Below the pieces are notes generated by a model, which made no database searches, had not been told where the DNA came from, and worked only from the letters and a program-made list of their open reading frames with translations. This document shows positions 9,800 to 19,062 of a DNA stretch of 64,000 nt, one piece after another (within the stretch, counting starts at the first letter, position 1; each line of letters begins with the position of its first letter). Source of the DNA: Actibacterium naphthalenivorans (GTDB taxonomy: Bacteria; Pseudomonadota; Alphaproteobacteria; Rhodobacterales; Rhodobacteraceae); contig NZ_JACIEQ010000001.1 in assembly GCF_014196965.1 (NCBI RefSeq), positions 558,001 to 622,000 of the forward strand, in the 5' to 3' direction. Position numbers and translations under genes: made by a program.

Positions 9800-10828
9800 T
9801 CAGCGGTCAACCGCGATCGTGCCGTCGATGATACCCTGGCGAATGCCGGCAAGCTCTTGCTTCAGGCTGTCGGGCACCAGCGCGTCCATGTCGTGGAACG
9901 GCGCCAGATCGACCCCGCCATTGGACAGAGACCCCACCAGATTGCCGCCCTCGAACGTGTCGTTCATCGTGTTTTCGATCACCTGCATCACGGTCGCATC
10001 CATCTGCTTGGTGATCGAGGTCAGGTAGACATGCTGCTTTTCGGTGTCGGTGTAATAGAGATCCGCATCAACCCCGACGATCTTCAGCTTTTCGACACCC
10101 AGCTCATCCGCCAGCGCCGCCGAGCCAAGGCCGACAGGGCCGGCCACGGGCAGCACGATATCGGCGCCCTCGTCATAGAGGTTCTGGGCAAAGGCGCGCC
10201 CGTCATCCAGCGAGTCGAAGTTGTTGGTGAACAGCCCTTCCTTGGTTTCGGGGTTCCACCCGAGAACCGACACCGCCGTTCCGTGTTGCGCGTTGTAATA
10301 TTCCGCGCCGCGCACGAACCCGTCCATGAACACGGTCACGGTGGGGATGTTGATCCCGCCGAACACGCCCAGAATACCGGTTTCGCTGACCCCGGCGGCA
10401 AGATAGCCGGCCATGAACGCGGCCTCGTCTGTGGCATAGATCTGGCCCAGGACGTTCGGGATCACCGGTTCATAGGAATAATCCACGATCGAGAAGCGCT
10501 GATCCGGGTTGGCCTCGGCCGCCGCCTTTGTCGCGTCGCCCAGAAGGAAGCCCACGGTGATGATGATGTCGCACTGGCCGCCCAGGAGTGAATTGATGTT
10601 CGCCTCGTAATCCGTTTCGGCCTGGGATTCGAGGAACCGGCCGGAAATGCCGAGCTGCTCCTGCGCGTCCAGCACACCTTTCCAGGCGGTCTGGTTGAAG
10701 CTGTTGTCGTCGATCCCGCCGGTATCGGTCACCTGGCAGGCGGTAAAGGCCGCAGCCATCGATCCCGCCGCAAGCCAGGCACAAAGGCCCGTGCCGGCGC
10801 GTTTCATTGTTCTTGAAAATAGCAGCAT
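9800..10828 (-). CDS. BMP-family nucleoside-binding lipoprotein of the ABC importer
   Basis: 342 residues. An N-terminal signal ends at a lipobox-like FTAC with Cys31, so it is probably a lipid-anchored substrate-binding protein. The mature part opens with DTGGIDDNSFNQTAWKG, the classic start of the BMP/Med/PnrA family that binds nucleosides. The start at 10828 has a GGGGGA site eight bases upstream; the Met at 10807 has none and would shorten the signal. It is first in a four-gene minus-strand importer operon. A candidate FnrL box lies about 125 bases upstream. Confidence 0.9.
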   Translation of the reverse strand: MLLFSRTMKRAGTGLCAWLAAGSMAAAFTACQVTDTGGIDDNSFNQTAWKGVLDAQEQLGISGRFLESQAETDYEANINSLLGGQCDIIITVGFLLGDATKAAAEANPDQRFSIVDYSYEPVIPNVLGQIYATDEAAFMAGYLAAGVSETGILGVFGGINIPTVTVFMDGFVRGAEYYNAQHGTAVSVLGWNPETKEGLFTNNFDSLDDGRAFAQNLYDEGADIVLPVAGPVGLGSAALADELGVEKLKIVGVDADLYYTDTEKQHVYLTSITKQMDATVMQVIENTMNDTFEGGNLVGSLSNGGVDLAPFHDMDALVPDSLKQELAGIRQGIIDGTIAVDR

Positions 10829-10952
10829 CTGTTTATTCCCCCGATGAACTGGATCAACGAACCGCAGGGCGGCATGGCTTTCGATGGTACGGCCGTAAGA
10901 GCCCGCGGCCGCGCTCCTTTGCTCACGCTACAGGCAACGCGGTCATGGGTAA

Positions 10953-10966
10953 TTGATCAAGGTCAA
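10953..10966 (-). promoter_or_regulatory. Possible FnrL/FNR-type box upstream of the nucleoside importer operon
   Basis: TTGATCAAGGTCAA fits the relaxed Rhodobacterales FnrL pattern TTGAY-N4-RTCAA in both half sites. Only the BMP operon is transcribed away from this region, because the neighbour at 11079 ends here. On the minus strand a TAGCGT at 10930-10925 sits where a -10 element would fall if the box were centred near -41, the class II activator geometry. That arrangement suggests low-oxygen induction of nucleoside uptake. A chance match is possible with a 14-base site. Confidence 0.45.
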
Positions 10967-11078
10967 TGCGCGCACGCGCGGCCGGACGATGTGAACCACG
11001 TTCATTTCACACTTCGGCGGGCCGGTTTCCGCGCCTTCGCAGGGATCAGGGCCGCGCGCCCGGCCGGGTACGGATCGG

Positions 11079-12755
11079 CTAGTCCTTGCGCCCGTGCCAG
11101 ATGGAGAAGATGAGCCAGAGCCCCCCGACAACAGCCCCGGAGAAGCCCAGCAGCGCAAACACCGACAGGCCCACCGGCAACTCGATCCCCGAAACAGTCA
11201 TCACGATGGACGAGCCCATCGTGAGCGCCGCGATGACGATTCCGATCGTCACCCGCGTGATCGACCTGTCGAGGCGATCAAGGAAATGGTCCATCTGCTT
11301 GACTTCGATACCAAGCTTCAGCTGGCCCTGCTGGGTCAGGCCGATCAGGTCTTTCACGTCTTTGGGCAGACCGGTCGCCAGATCGAGCCCGTCAAGAAAC
11401 CCTTGCCTGACACGCTGCGCCAGTTCCGCCGGCGAATACCGCTCCAGGATCAGCCGCCGCAGAAACGGCTGCGCCGCCGAGACCATGTCGAAATCGGGAT
11501 CTAGCTGCCGGCCCATCCCTTCGAGAGAGGTGAACGCCTTGGTCAGAAGCGTCAGATCGGGTGGCAGTGTCAGGTTGTGCGCGCGCAGAACGGCGATCAG
11601 ATCCATCGCGACGGCCGAAAGATTCAGGTCTTTCAGCGGCACCCCATGCACGGAATCAACGAAAGCATCCACCTGGCCGACAAGCTGCGCATTTTCCGCG
11701 CGCGGCGCGTTTGCCCATTTGAGCAGGATTTCGGCCACACGCTCGGCCCTGTGTTCCACCACGCCGAACAGAAGATCCACAAGCTCGTCGCGGCGGCTGA
11801 GCGAGATATGGCCGACCATGCCGAAATCGATGAACACCAGTTGCTCGCCCGGCAGGTAGAACACGTTGCCCGGATGCGGATCGGCATGAAAGAACCGATC
11901 CTGGAAGATCATTTCCAGAACGGCATCCGCCCCCCTTGCCGCAAGCGTCTTCATGTTCAGCCCGGCCTCGGCCACGGCGGCCAGATCGCTGCCGGGAACC
12001 CCCGAAATGAATTGCTGAACATTCAGCGCTTCGGTCGTCCATTCCCAGTACACCCGGGGCACGTGAATATTGGGGTTGTCGCGAAAGCTGTTGGCGATGC
12101 GCTCGGCGTTGCGGCATTCGTTGGCCAGATCCAGCTCGCTGTGGATCGACTTCGAAAACTCGGCCACCACCTCCTTGGGGTGAAAGCGGCGAATGTCCTC
12201 GACTTCGGCGGCGGCCAGTTCGGCAATGCGCATCAACAGCCTCAGGTCGGCCTCGATCACCGCGCGCACACCGGGGCGCCGGATCTTCAGCACAACCTCT
12301 TCGCCCGTCAGCAGCCGCGCGCGGTGCACCTGCGCGATGGACCCGGCCGCCAGCGGTACCTCGTCGATCAGGGCGAAAGCGTCTGTCAGGCGAAACCCCA
12401 GTCCGGCCTCGACCTCCGCGACGAGCGCGTCATAGGGGATGGTCGGAACCTTGTCCCGAAGCTTTTCAAGCTCCCGGATATACTCGGGCGGAAGAAGATC
12501 GACACGGGTCGACAGGATCTGCCCGAGCTTGACGAAGGTTGGCCCCATATCCTCCAGCGCGCGGCGGATGCGCTGCGGCGCGCTCAGATGCACGTATTCG
12601 GCCGCGGCCTTCCAGTGCAGGATGCGCCCCACCTTTTCCACCATCTTGTCGAGGCCGAGATGCCGCACGAGATCGCCGAACCCGTAGCGGATCAGGATCG
12701 ACGATATCTCGGTCAGCCGGCCCAGATCATGGGGTGTGCCCAGCAGCCGCGACAC
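11079..12755 (-). CDS. ABC1/AarF/UbiB-family protein kinase-like ATPase
   Basis: 558 residues. The family hallmarks are present: the KxGQ motif (KLGQ, residues 76-79), an Ala-rich nucleotide loop near GSIAQVHRA, FHADPHPGN as the catalytic/metal loop, and a DFG-like IDFGMVG. Two hydrophobic segments close the C-terminus (about residues 495-550), as in membrane-bound UbiB. The family supports ubiquinone synthesis or lipid handling, probably as an ATPase. Here it lacks the usual ubiE neighbour and instead follows a small acidic protein with a 2-base gap, so it may be a second ABC1 protein rather than the ubiquinone-specific UbiB. The start is GTG, with AAAAGAG upstream. Confidence 0.85.
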   Translation of the reverse strand: MSRLLGTPHDLGRLTEISSILIRYGFGDLVRHLGLDKMVEKVGRILHWKAAAEYVHLSAPQRIRRALEDMGPTFVKLGQILSTRVDLLPPEYIRELEKLRDKVPTIPYDALVAEVEAGLGFRLTDAFALIDEVPLAAGSIAQVHRARLLTGEEVVLKIRRPGVRAVIEADLRLLMRIAELAAAEVEDIRRFHPKEVVAEFSKSIHSELDLANECRNAERIANSFRDNPNIHVPRVYWEWTTEALNVQQFISGVPGSDLAAVAEAGLNMKTLAARGADAVLEMIFQDRFFHADPHPGNVFYLPGEQLVFIDFGMVGHISLSRRDELVDLLFGVVEHRAERVAEILLKWANAPRAENAQLVGQVDAFVDSVHGVPLKDLNLSAVAMDLIAVLRAHNLTLPPDLTLLTKAFTSLEGMGRQLDPDFDMVSAAQPFLRRLILERYSPAELAQRVRQGFLDGLDLATGLPKDVKDLIGLTQQGQLKLGIEVKQMDHFLDRLDRSITRVTIGIVIAALTMGSSIVMTVSGIELPVGLSVFALLGFSGAVVGGLWLIFSIWHGRKD

Positions 12756-12757
12756 GC

Positions 12758-13456
12758 TCAGCTCTTTTCCGGTGCAGCGCTGTCTTTGGTGTCGACATCT
12801 TTCGCCGGCGGCGCCAGACTCTCGGACAGCCCCGCAAGTATGCCGCTGCCGATCGACGCGATCGTCGCAAGCCCGGTGCGCGCCGTCTTGTGCGCATCGG
12901 ACAGATCCGGGCGGCGCACCCTCGACACGGTCTGGTTCAGCGTGCTCAGCGAGCCACGCACCGACCGCCCGGTATCGGTTCCCGTCCGCTGGATATGGGT
13001 GATCAGATCCTTCAGGATCTCCCCCGACGTGGCGGCGCCGCTTTTCAGCAGATCGCCGATCGCATCCACAAAGAGCTTGTCGAGCTCGACCAGATCATCG
13101 AGCGCCTGCTTCAGATCGGTTTCCGAGAATTCATCGGCGCGCCCCGCCGCTTCCTCGATCGCAAGCCTGGAGGCTTCGGCCGCGCTCATCATCGCGGCGT
13201 CGATGCCGGCGACGGCGCGCTTCAGCGCCTCGGTGGTCTCGACACTGCTTTCGGGCGCACCCTCTGCCGCGCCTTCCAGAACGGTCTGCATGACCTGGGA
13301 GATGTTCTCACGCTCCAGCGGCCGGCGGCTCAGCGCGCGCAGGACGACATCGCGCACCGCGTCGCTGATGTCATCGCCCTGTGCAACGGCGCTTCGGGCG
13401 TCCTCCCTCACGGCGGGAACGTCCAGATCTCTTTCGTTTTGCGTGTCTGCGGTCAT
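12758..13456 (-). CDS. Conserved small acidic protein paired with the ABC1 kinase (resembles DUF6781)
   Basis: 232 residues, acidic, Ala-rich and largely helical, with no signal peptide. The N-terminal third (DDISDAVRDVVLRALSR, then ISQVMQTVLEGAAEGA) resembles what I recall of the DUF6781 family, uncharacterised proteins found beside ABC1/AarF genes. The C-terminal part has a weakly hydrophobic stretch (TGLATIASIGSGILAGL) that could sit on a membrane. The stop lies 2 bases before the ABC1 GTG start, so the two are co-translated and probably work together, perhaps as a regulator or scaffold of the kinase. The family assignment is from memory and uncertain. Confidence 0.6.
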   Translation of the reverse strand: MTADTQNERDLDVPAVREDARSAVAQGDDISDAVRDVVLRALSRRPLERENISQVMQTVLEGAAEGAPESSVETTEALKRAVAGIDAAMMSAAEASRLAIEEAAGRADEFSETDLKQALDDLVELDKLFVDAIGDLLKSGAATSGEILKDLITHIQRTGTDTGRSVRGSLSTLNQTVSRVRRPDLSDAHKTARTGLATIASIGSGILAGLSESLAPPAKDVDTKDSAAPEKS

Positions 13457-13585
13457 CGCGCCCTCATGTTGCTGTGCGGTGTTAGGTCTACAATATGGCC
13501 GAACCCGCCCGCGATGGATTGACGTATATCATGTTGCCGCCGACGCCGCGCCCCGGTTTCGCGGGTTTTGCGCGGGAGAGTCGCG

Positions 13586-14512
13586 CTAGGCACCAAGCAC
13601 CTGCGCCGCGCTTCGGTATTCCGAGACCAGACGCGCGCAAAGCTCCGACGCGGTGCAGATATCGGAAATGGTTCCGACACCCTGCCCGGCCGACCAGACG
13701 TGCTTCCAGGCCTTGGCAATGTCGCCGGCGTTGCCGCCCCTGCCCGCCCCGGCGGACGGCGCATCCGGGTCAAGCCCGGCGCGGATGATGCTGTTGCGCA
13801 GGAAATTCGCGTTCATGCCGGAAATCGCCGGGGTATAGACGATATCGTCGGCCGAGGACTCAAGCAGCATCTGCTTGTACTCCGGGTCCGCCTGCGCCTC
13901 TTGCGTGGCGATGAACCGCGTGCCGATATAGGCCAGATCGGCCCCCATCAGCCGCGCGGCGGCAACCTGACGCCCGGTGTTGATCGCCCCCGCCAGAATC
14001 AGCGCGCCGTTGAAAAACTCACGGATTTCGGCGGCAAGCGCGAAGGGGCTTTTCGCACCCGCATGCCCGCCCGCGCCGGCGGCCACCGCGATGATCCCGT
14101 CGACACCCGCCGCCGCGGCCCTGCGCGCGTGGCGGATCGTCGTGATATCGTGAAACACCAGCCCGCCATAGGCCTGCACGGCCCGGATCACCGCCTCGTC
14201 GATCCCCAGAGAGGTGATGACGATCGGCACCTCATGCGCAACCGTCACCGCCAGATCACCCTCCAGCCGATCGTTGCCCTTGCCGACGATCAGATTGACG
14301 CCGAAGGGCGCATCGGCGCGGGTCAGGCGGGTTTCGATGTCGTTCAGCCAGGCCTCATAGCCTTCGGTCGTGCGCTGGTTCAGCGTCGGGAAGGTTCCGA
14401 CCACACCGGCCCGGCAGGTTTCCACCACCAGATCGGGGTTGGAGATCAGGAACAGCGGCGCCGCGATCACGGGCGCCGATAGCCGCCCTTTCAGAAGATC
14501 GGGAATGGTCAT
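13586..14512 (-). CDS. Nitronate monooxygenase (NPD/2-nitropropane dioxygenase family)
   Basis: 308 residues. A TIM-barrel FMN enzyme that oxidises alkyl nitronates such as propionate 3-nitronate to carbonyl compounds and nitrite. N-terminal APVIAAPLFLISNPDLV and the phosphate-binding AGAGGHAG segment (middle of the protein) are diagnostic. Length is slightly short for the family but complete. It is transcribed away from a marR gene about 200 bases distant, so that regulator may control it. The true substrate may be a nitro compound or another FMN-reducible molecule. Confidence 0.85.
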   Translation of the reverse strand: MTIPDLLKGRLSAPVIAAPLFLISNPDLVVETCRAGVVGTFPTLNQRTTEGYEAWLNDIETRLTRADAPFGVNLIVGKGNDRLEGDLAVTVAHEVPIVITSLGIDEAVIRAVQAYGGLVFHDITTIRHARRAAAAGVDGIIAVAAGAGGHAGAKSPFALAAEIREFFNGALILAGAINTGRQVAAARLMGADLAYIGTRFIATQEAQADPEYKQMLLESSADDIVYTPAISGMNANFLRNSIIRAGLDPDAPSAGAGRGGNAGDIAKAWKHVWSAGQGVGTISDICTASELCARLVSEYRSAAQVLGA

Positions 14513-14639
14513 GGCAGGGTCCGTCCTTGTCGCGTGGCAAACGCCTCATCCTTGCGCCGGCATGCCCGGCGGCGCAAGGGGCGGCCTGTTTGTGCTGCTC
14601 TCCCGCCCGTCTTGACGGGGACGGCCCGCGCGACCGCGC

Positions 14640-14666
14640 TGGACAAACATAAGCCTGCCATATAAT
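14640..14666 (+). promoter_or_regulatory. Candidate sigma-70 promoter for marR
   Basis: TGGACA (14640-14645) and a perfect TATAAT (14661-14666), 15 bases apart, lie about 43 bases before the marR start. The spacer is short, and the region is AT-rich compared with its surroundings. The divergent nitronate monooxygenase promoter should lie in the same stretch, so a MarR operator here could act on both. Confidence 0.35.
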
Positions 14667-14708
14667 AAGAAAACCATACCAATCACCCCAACCCAACGGC
14701 TCCCCCTC

Positions 14709-15182
14709 ATGCTTCCCCCGGCACGCGAAAGCCTCGCTTACATTTTTCTCGACCTTACGCGCCTGTTCCGCGCGGACTTCGAGCATCGGGTCGCGCGGGC
14801 CGGGCTTGGCATCACCCCGGCCGAAGCGCGCATCCTGTCTGCCCTGCGCCGCTTTGGCCCGGTGCGGCAGAACATCCTGGCAGACCGGCTCGGCATCGCG
14901 AAAATGAGCGCCACGAATTTCATCGACAGCCTGGAGGCCGCCGGCCTTGTGAGGCGCGAGGCCGATCCCGACGACCGCCGCGCCAAACTGGTGTCGCTGA
15001 CCGACGCCGCCGATCCGATCCTGTCACAGCTCGCCACGATCGGCGCCGAAACACGGAGCGTCGCGCGTGGCGGGATGTCCGACGCGGCATGGCAGGCCTT
15101 CACCGACGCGGCACGCGAGACCCGGAGGAACCTGCTCGAGGCCCGTGAAGACCGCGAGAAATCCAGAAGGAGCGAAAAATGA
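14709..15182 (+). CDS. MarR-family transcriptional regulator
   Basis: 157 residues with the MarR winged-helix fold. The recognition region is RFGPVRQNILADRLGIAKMSATNFIDSLEAAGLVRREADPDD, shown here only as landmarks: helix 'ILADRLGI', wing 'DDRRAKLVSLT'. It overlaps the downstream MFS gene by four bases (ATGA), so it is co-translated with it and probably regulates it. No Shine-Dalgarno sequence is visible before 14709, so the mRNA may be leaderless or weakly translated. Phenolic or drug-like ligands are usual for the family. Confidence 0.9.
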   Translation: MLPPARESLAYIFLDLTRLFRADFEHRVARAGLGITPAEARILSALRRFGPVRQNILADRLGIAKMSATNFIDSLEAAGLVRREADPDDRRAKLVSLTDAADPILSQLATIGAETRSVARGGMSDAAWQAFTDAARETRRNLLEAREDREKSRRSEK

Positions 15183-16366
15183 GCGCCCATGCCGCACCCG
15201 CCATGAGCGCGCGCCGTGTCAGCCTGATCGGGGCGCTTCTGGTCGCCGTCGGCCCGATCGCGATGTCGCTCTACCTTCCGTCGATGGCCGAAATCGTCAG
15301 GGCGTTCGACACCACGCCCGCGATGGTCAAACTGACGCTGACCTTGTATTTTGGCGGCTTTGCCTGCGCCCAGCTGGTCGCCGGGCCGCTGTCGGATGCG
15401 CTTGGCCGCCGGCCGGTGACGTTTCTGTTCATCGGCGGCTTTTCCGCGGCCAGCCTGCTGGCCCTGTTCGCCCCCACCATCGAGTTCCTGATCGCGGCGC
15501 GGTTTCTTCAGGGCGTCGGCGCGTCGGCCGGCGTCGCGGTGTCACGGGCGATCGTGCGCGACACGTTCAGCGGCGAAGACTCGGTGCGGATCATGAACCT
15601 GATCGGTATCATCCTCGGGCTCGGCCCGGCGCTGGCCCCCACGATCGGTGGCCTGATGATCACACTTGCGGGCTGGCGGTCTGTCTTTTTGCTGATGGCG
15701 CTGTTCGGGATGTCGATCATTCTGATCATTGCCCTGGGCACCCGCGAAACCGCGTCGCCCGACCGGGCGCCGCTGCGGCTGCGCGGCCTGGCATCCGCCT
15801 ACCGGGTGGTGCTGGCGGACCGGCAGTTCCTGACCGCCTCGCTTGTCATCGGGGGGGCGGTCGGCGCGATCTATGCCGAGAGCACGTTCCTTCCGTTCAT
15901 CCTGATCGACATGGTCGGCCTGAGTCCGACCCAGTTCGGCGCGGGCATGTTGCTGCATTCCGGCGCATTCCTCACCGGTTCCATGCTGATGCGGGTCTTG
16001 ATGGCGCGCGTCCGCTCGGAAAAACTTGTGCTGGTCGGGCTCGGGTTCATTCTGGCCGGCAGCCTGGCGATGACGCTGCTGCTTGTGTGGGGGCCCGGCT
16101 TTCTGCGCGTCATGGTGCCGGTGGCGATCTATTCCTTCGGCATCGCCTTTGTGATGCCGAGCATGACAACCGCCGCCCTTGCGCCGTTTTCCCGGAACGC
16201 GGGGGCCGCGTCCGCGATGATGGGGTTTATCCAGATGGGATCGGGCCTTCTTTTCGGCACGATCGGCGCGATGATCGGCGCGCCTATCCTGGCGATGGGC
16301 GTGCTGATACCGCTGATGGGCGCGCTGGCGTGCGTCGCCTACATGTTCTTTCGCAGGATAGCCTGA
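15179..16366 (+). CDS. MFS multidrug efflux transporter, Bcr/CflA type
   Basis: 395 residues, 12 predicted helices. The loop between helices 2 and 3 (AGPLSDALGRRPV) is the MFS signature, and the opening PIAMSLYLPSMAEIVRAF is characteristic of Bcr/CflA drug:H+ antiporters. It sits in the inner membrane and exports toxic compounds. The ATGA overlap with marR points to a regulator–pump pair. The substrate is unknown; the divergent nitronate monooxygenase hints at nitro-aromatic or related toxic compounds, which is inference only. Confidence 0.9.
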   Translation: MSAHAAPAMSARRVSLIGALLVAVGPIAMSLYLPSMAEIVRAFDTTPAMVKLTLTLYFGGFACAQLVAGPLSDALGRRPVTFLFIGGFSAASLLALFAPTIEFLIAARFLQGVGASAGVAVSRAIVRDTFSGEDSVRIMNLIGIILGLGPALAPTIGGLMITLAGWRSVFLLMALFGMSIILIIALGTRETASPDRAPLRLRGLASAYRVVLADRQFLTASLVIGGAVGAIYAESTFLPFILIDMVGLSPTQFGAGMLLHSGAFLTGSMLMRVLMARVRSEKLVLVGLGFILAGSLAMTLLLVWGPGFLRVMVPVAIYSFGIAFVMPSMTTAALAPFSRNAGAASAMMGFIQMGSGLLFGTIGAMIGAPILAMGVLIPLMGALACVAYMFFRRIA

Positions 16367-16450
16367 GGCCCGGCCCCGCCGCCAAGGTCCACGCCCACTC
16401 GATGGCTTCTTGACCTGCGCGCCGCCGTCGCATACCTAGTCTACGCTCTT

Positions 16451-16524
<74 letters not shown>

Positions 16525-16606
16525 GCTTCTTCCATGCGTGACCATCTGTACCTTGTTCCGGTGCCGGCAGTGTCTTAAGACAGACCGAAACGGGAAAGGG
16601 GCAGCC

Positions 16607-18403
16607 ATGGCGGCACCGCAGGGCCAATCCGGCGAAGAACGCGAAAAGTCAAAGCGTATCGGCGCGTTGGCGGGGCTCGCGCCCTTCATCCTTCCTTATA
16701 AATGGCTGGTTGTTCTGGCGGGCATGGCGCTGGTGCTGACCGCGACGGTTTCGCTGATCCTGCCGCTGGCGGTACGCCGGGTGGTGGACGGGTTCGAAAC
16801 CGAAAACGCCCAGCTTCTGGACAGCTATTTCTCGGCCGCGCTGGCCATTGCCGGGCTTCTGGCACTGGGAACCGGGCTGCGCTACTACCTTGTCACCCGG
16901 CTGGGCGAACGTGTTGTGGCGGATATCCGCAAAGCGGTGTTCGACCGGATGATCGGGATGAGCCCCGCCTTCTACGAAAAGGTCATGACCGGCGAGGTTC
17001 TCAGCCGGATCACCACCGACACCACGTTGATCCTGTCGGTGATCGGGTCGTCGGTCTCGGTCGCGCTGCGCAACGTGCTGATTTTCCTGGGCGGGCTCGT
17101 GCTGATGCTGCTGACCTCGGCCAAGCTGACCGGAATGGTGCTGCTGCTGGTGCCCGCCGTCATCGTGCCGATCATCGTGCTGGGCCGCCGCCTGCGCGCC
17201 CTGTCGCGTGAAAATCAGGACTGGATCGCGGCCTCCTCCGGCTCGGCCTCGGAGGCTTTGCTGTCGGTTCAGACGGTGCAGGCCTTCACCCACGAAGCGC
17301 AAAGCCGCGCGTCCTTCGCGGACGTGACCGAACGCGCCTTTGTGTCTGCCAGGAAACGCATCGGCACCCGCGCGGTGATGACGATCATCGTGATCTTCCT
17401 TGTGTTCTCGGGCGTTGTCGGCGTGCTGTGGATCGGCGCGCGCGATGTGCGGGCCGACGTGATGAGCGTGGGCGAGCTGGTTCAGTTCGTCATCTACTCG
17501 GTCATGGTGGCCGGCGCCGTCGGCGCCCTGTCGGAAATCTGGGGCGAGCTGCAGCGCGCCGCCGGCGCGACCGAGCGGCTGGTGGACCTGCTGCATGCCG
17601 AAGACAGCGTGAAGGATCCTGCGCAGCCCCGGACGCTGCCCGAGCCGGTGAAAGGCGCGATCGGGTTCGAGGGCGTGACCTTCCACTACCCGACCCGCCC
17701 GAGCCAGTCAGCGCTTTCCGGAATCAATCTGGATGTGAAACCGGGCGAGACCATCGCGCTGGTCGGCCCGTCGGGCGCGGGCAAATCCACCATCATCCAG
17801 CTGCTGTTGCGATTCTATGACCCGCAACAGGGCCGCGTCACGCTGGACGGGATTTCCCTTTGCGATGTGACACGGGCAGAGTTTCGCCACCACGTCGCGC
17901 TGGTGCCGCAGGATCCGGTGATCTTCGCCGATACCGCGCGCGAAAACATCCGCTTCGGGCGGCCCGACGCCAGCGATGCCGAGGTCGAGGCGGCGGCGCG
18001 GGCCGCGGCCGCGCATGATTTTCTGGCCCGCCTTCCCGATGGCTATGACAGCTACGTGGGCGAGCGCGGCCTGATGCTGTCGGGCGGGCAGAAACAGCGC
18101 ATCGCCATCGCCCGCGCCATCCTGCGCGACGCCCCGGTGCTGCTGCTCGACGAGGCCACATCGGCGCTGGACGCCGAAAGCGAGCGGGCGGTGCAGCACG
18201 CCGTCGACGAGATGTCGGCCGACCGGACAACCATCATCGTCGCGCACCGGCTGGCCACGGTGAAAAAGGCAGACCGGATCGTGGTGTTCGAAGAGGGCCG
18301 CATCGTGGCCGAGGGCACCCATGACGCGCTGGTGGCCGAGGGCGGGCTCTACGCGCGGCTGGCACGTCTGCAATTCACCGAAGGGGTGGAAGACGCGGCC
18401 TGA
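16607..18403 (+). CDS. ABC exporter, fused membrane and ATPase domains (MsbA/BmrA-like)
   Basis: 598 residues: a six-helix exporter domain (about 25-310) followed by an ABC domain (about 350-590). Walker A GPSGAGKST, signature LSGGQ, Walker B LLLDEATSALD and the switch His in IIVAHRLAT are all intact, so it should hydrolyse ATP as a homodimer. Candidate substrates are lipids, lipid-linked molecules or drugs. The start at 16607 follows GGGAAAGGGG. The upstream open frame runs into the tRNA and is not coding. It is monocistronic, as the next gene is 75 bases downstream with its own GGAGGA site. Confidence 0.9.
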   Translation: MAAPQGQSGEEREKSKRIGALAGLAPFILPYKWLVVLAGMALVLTATVSLILPLAVRRVVDGFETENAQLLDSYFSAALAIAGLLALGTGLRYYLVTRLGERVVADIRKAVFDRMIGMSPAFYEKVMTGEVLSRITTDTTLILSVIGSSVSVALRNVLIFLGGLVLMLLTSAKLTGMVLLLVPAVIVPIIVLGRRLRALSRENQDWIAASSGSASEALLSVQTVQAFTHEAQSRASFADVTERAFVSARKRIGTRAVMTIIVIFLVFSGVVGVLWIGARDVRADVMSVGELVQFVIYSVMVAGAVGALSEIWGELQRAAGATERLVDLLHAEDSVKDPAQPRTLPEPVKGAIGFEGVTFHYPTRPSQSALSGINLDVKPGETIALVGPSGAGKSTIIQLLLRFYDPQQGRVTLDGISLCDVTRAEFRHHVALVPQDPVIFADTARENIRFGRPDASDAEVEAAARAAAAHDFLARLPDGYDSYVGERGLMLSGGQKQRIAIARAILRDAPVLLLDEATSALDAESERAVQHAVDEMSADRTTIIVAHRLATVKKADRIVVFEEGRIVAEGTHDALVAEGGLYARLARLQFTEGVEDAA

Positions 18404-18478
18404 ATTCCCCTTAACCGCGCCCGTGGCGTGAGCTAGGGCTTGCGCTCGCTTGCGGATAAACAACGGAGGACCCGGCAC

Positions 18479-18907
18479 ATGGGTTTGTGGAATTTCATCA
18501 AAGGGGCGGGCAAGAACCTTGTCGGTTCCGCCGAGGCGTCGGAAGCGCCGTCCGAGGACACCCTGAAGAAAGAGATCGACGATCTGGGCCTCGACGCCAG
18601 CGGTCTGGACATTACCGTCGAGGGTGACACCGTCAAGGTCAGCGGTGAGGCTGTCAGCCAGGAGATCAAGGAAAAGGTCATCCTCGCGGTCGGCAATGTC
18701 GAGGGCGTGGCCGCTGTTGACGACAGTGCGGGCGGCGACGAGCCCGTGTTCCACACCGTGGCAAAGGGCGACACGCTGTGGGCGATCGCGGCAAAGACGC
18801 TGGGCAACGGCGCGCGCTACACCGATATTTTCGAAGCGAACAAGCCGATGCTGAGCGACCCGGACAAGATCTACCCCGGTCAGGTTCTGCGCATCCCGCA
18901 AGACTAG
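18479..18907 (+). CDS. BON and LysM domain protein, Kbp/YgaU-like
   Basis: 142 residues, close to E. coli Kbp (149). A BON domain spans about residues 28-80 (LDITVEGDTVKVSGEA, then VGNVEGVAAVDD). A LysM domain follows at about 92-140 (VAKGDTLWAIAAKTLGNG, then YPGQVLRIP). No signal peptide, so it is probably cytoplasmic. E. coli Kbp is a potassium sensor; whether this one binds K+ is inference from the matching domain order. Start ATG at 18479 follows GGAGGA. Confidence 0.88.
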   Translation: MGLWNFIKGAGKNLVGSAEASEAPSEDTLKKEIDDLGLDASGLDITVEGDTVKVSGEAVSQEIKEKVILAVGNVEGVAAVDDSAGGDEPVFHTVAKGDTLWAIAAKTLGNGARYTDIFEANKPMLSDPDKIYPGQVLRIPQD

Positions 18908-19062
18908 GCCAGGAAAAATCCGGCTGTGCGGCAGGGGTGTTCAGCGCCCCTGCCGTTTTCATTGGGCGCAACGCCCTGTACGACAAACTTGCGACATTCC
19001 CTATTTCTGGCAATGCTTCGGGCACTGAAGGGCCCGCAAGAGGCCTTGGGGAGGAGAGTTCG

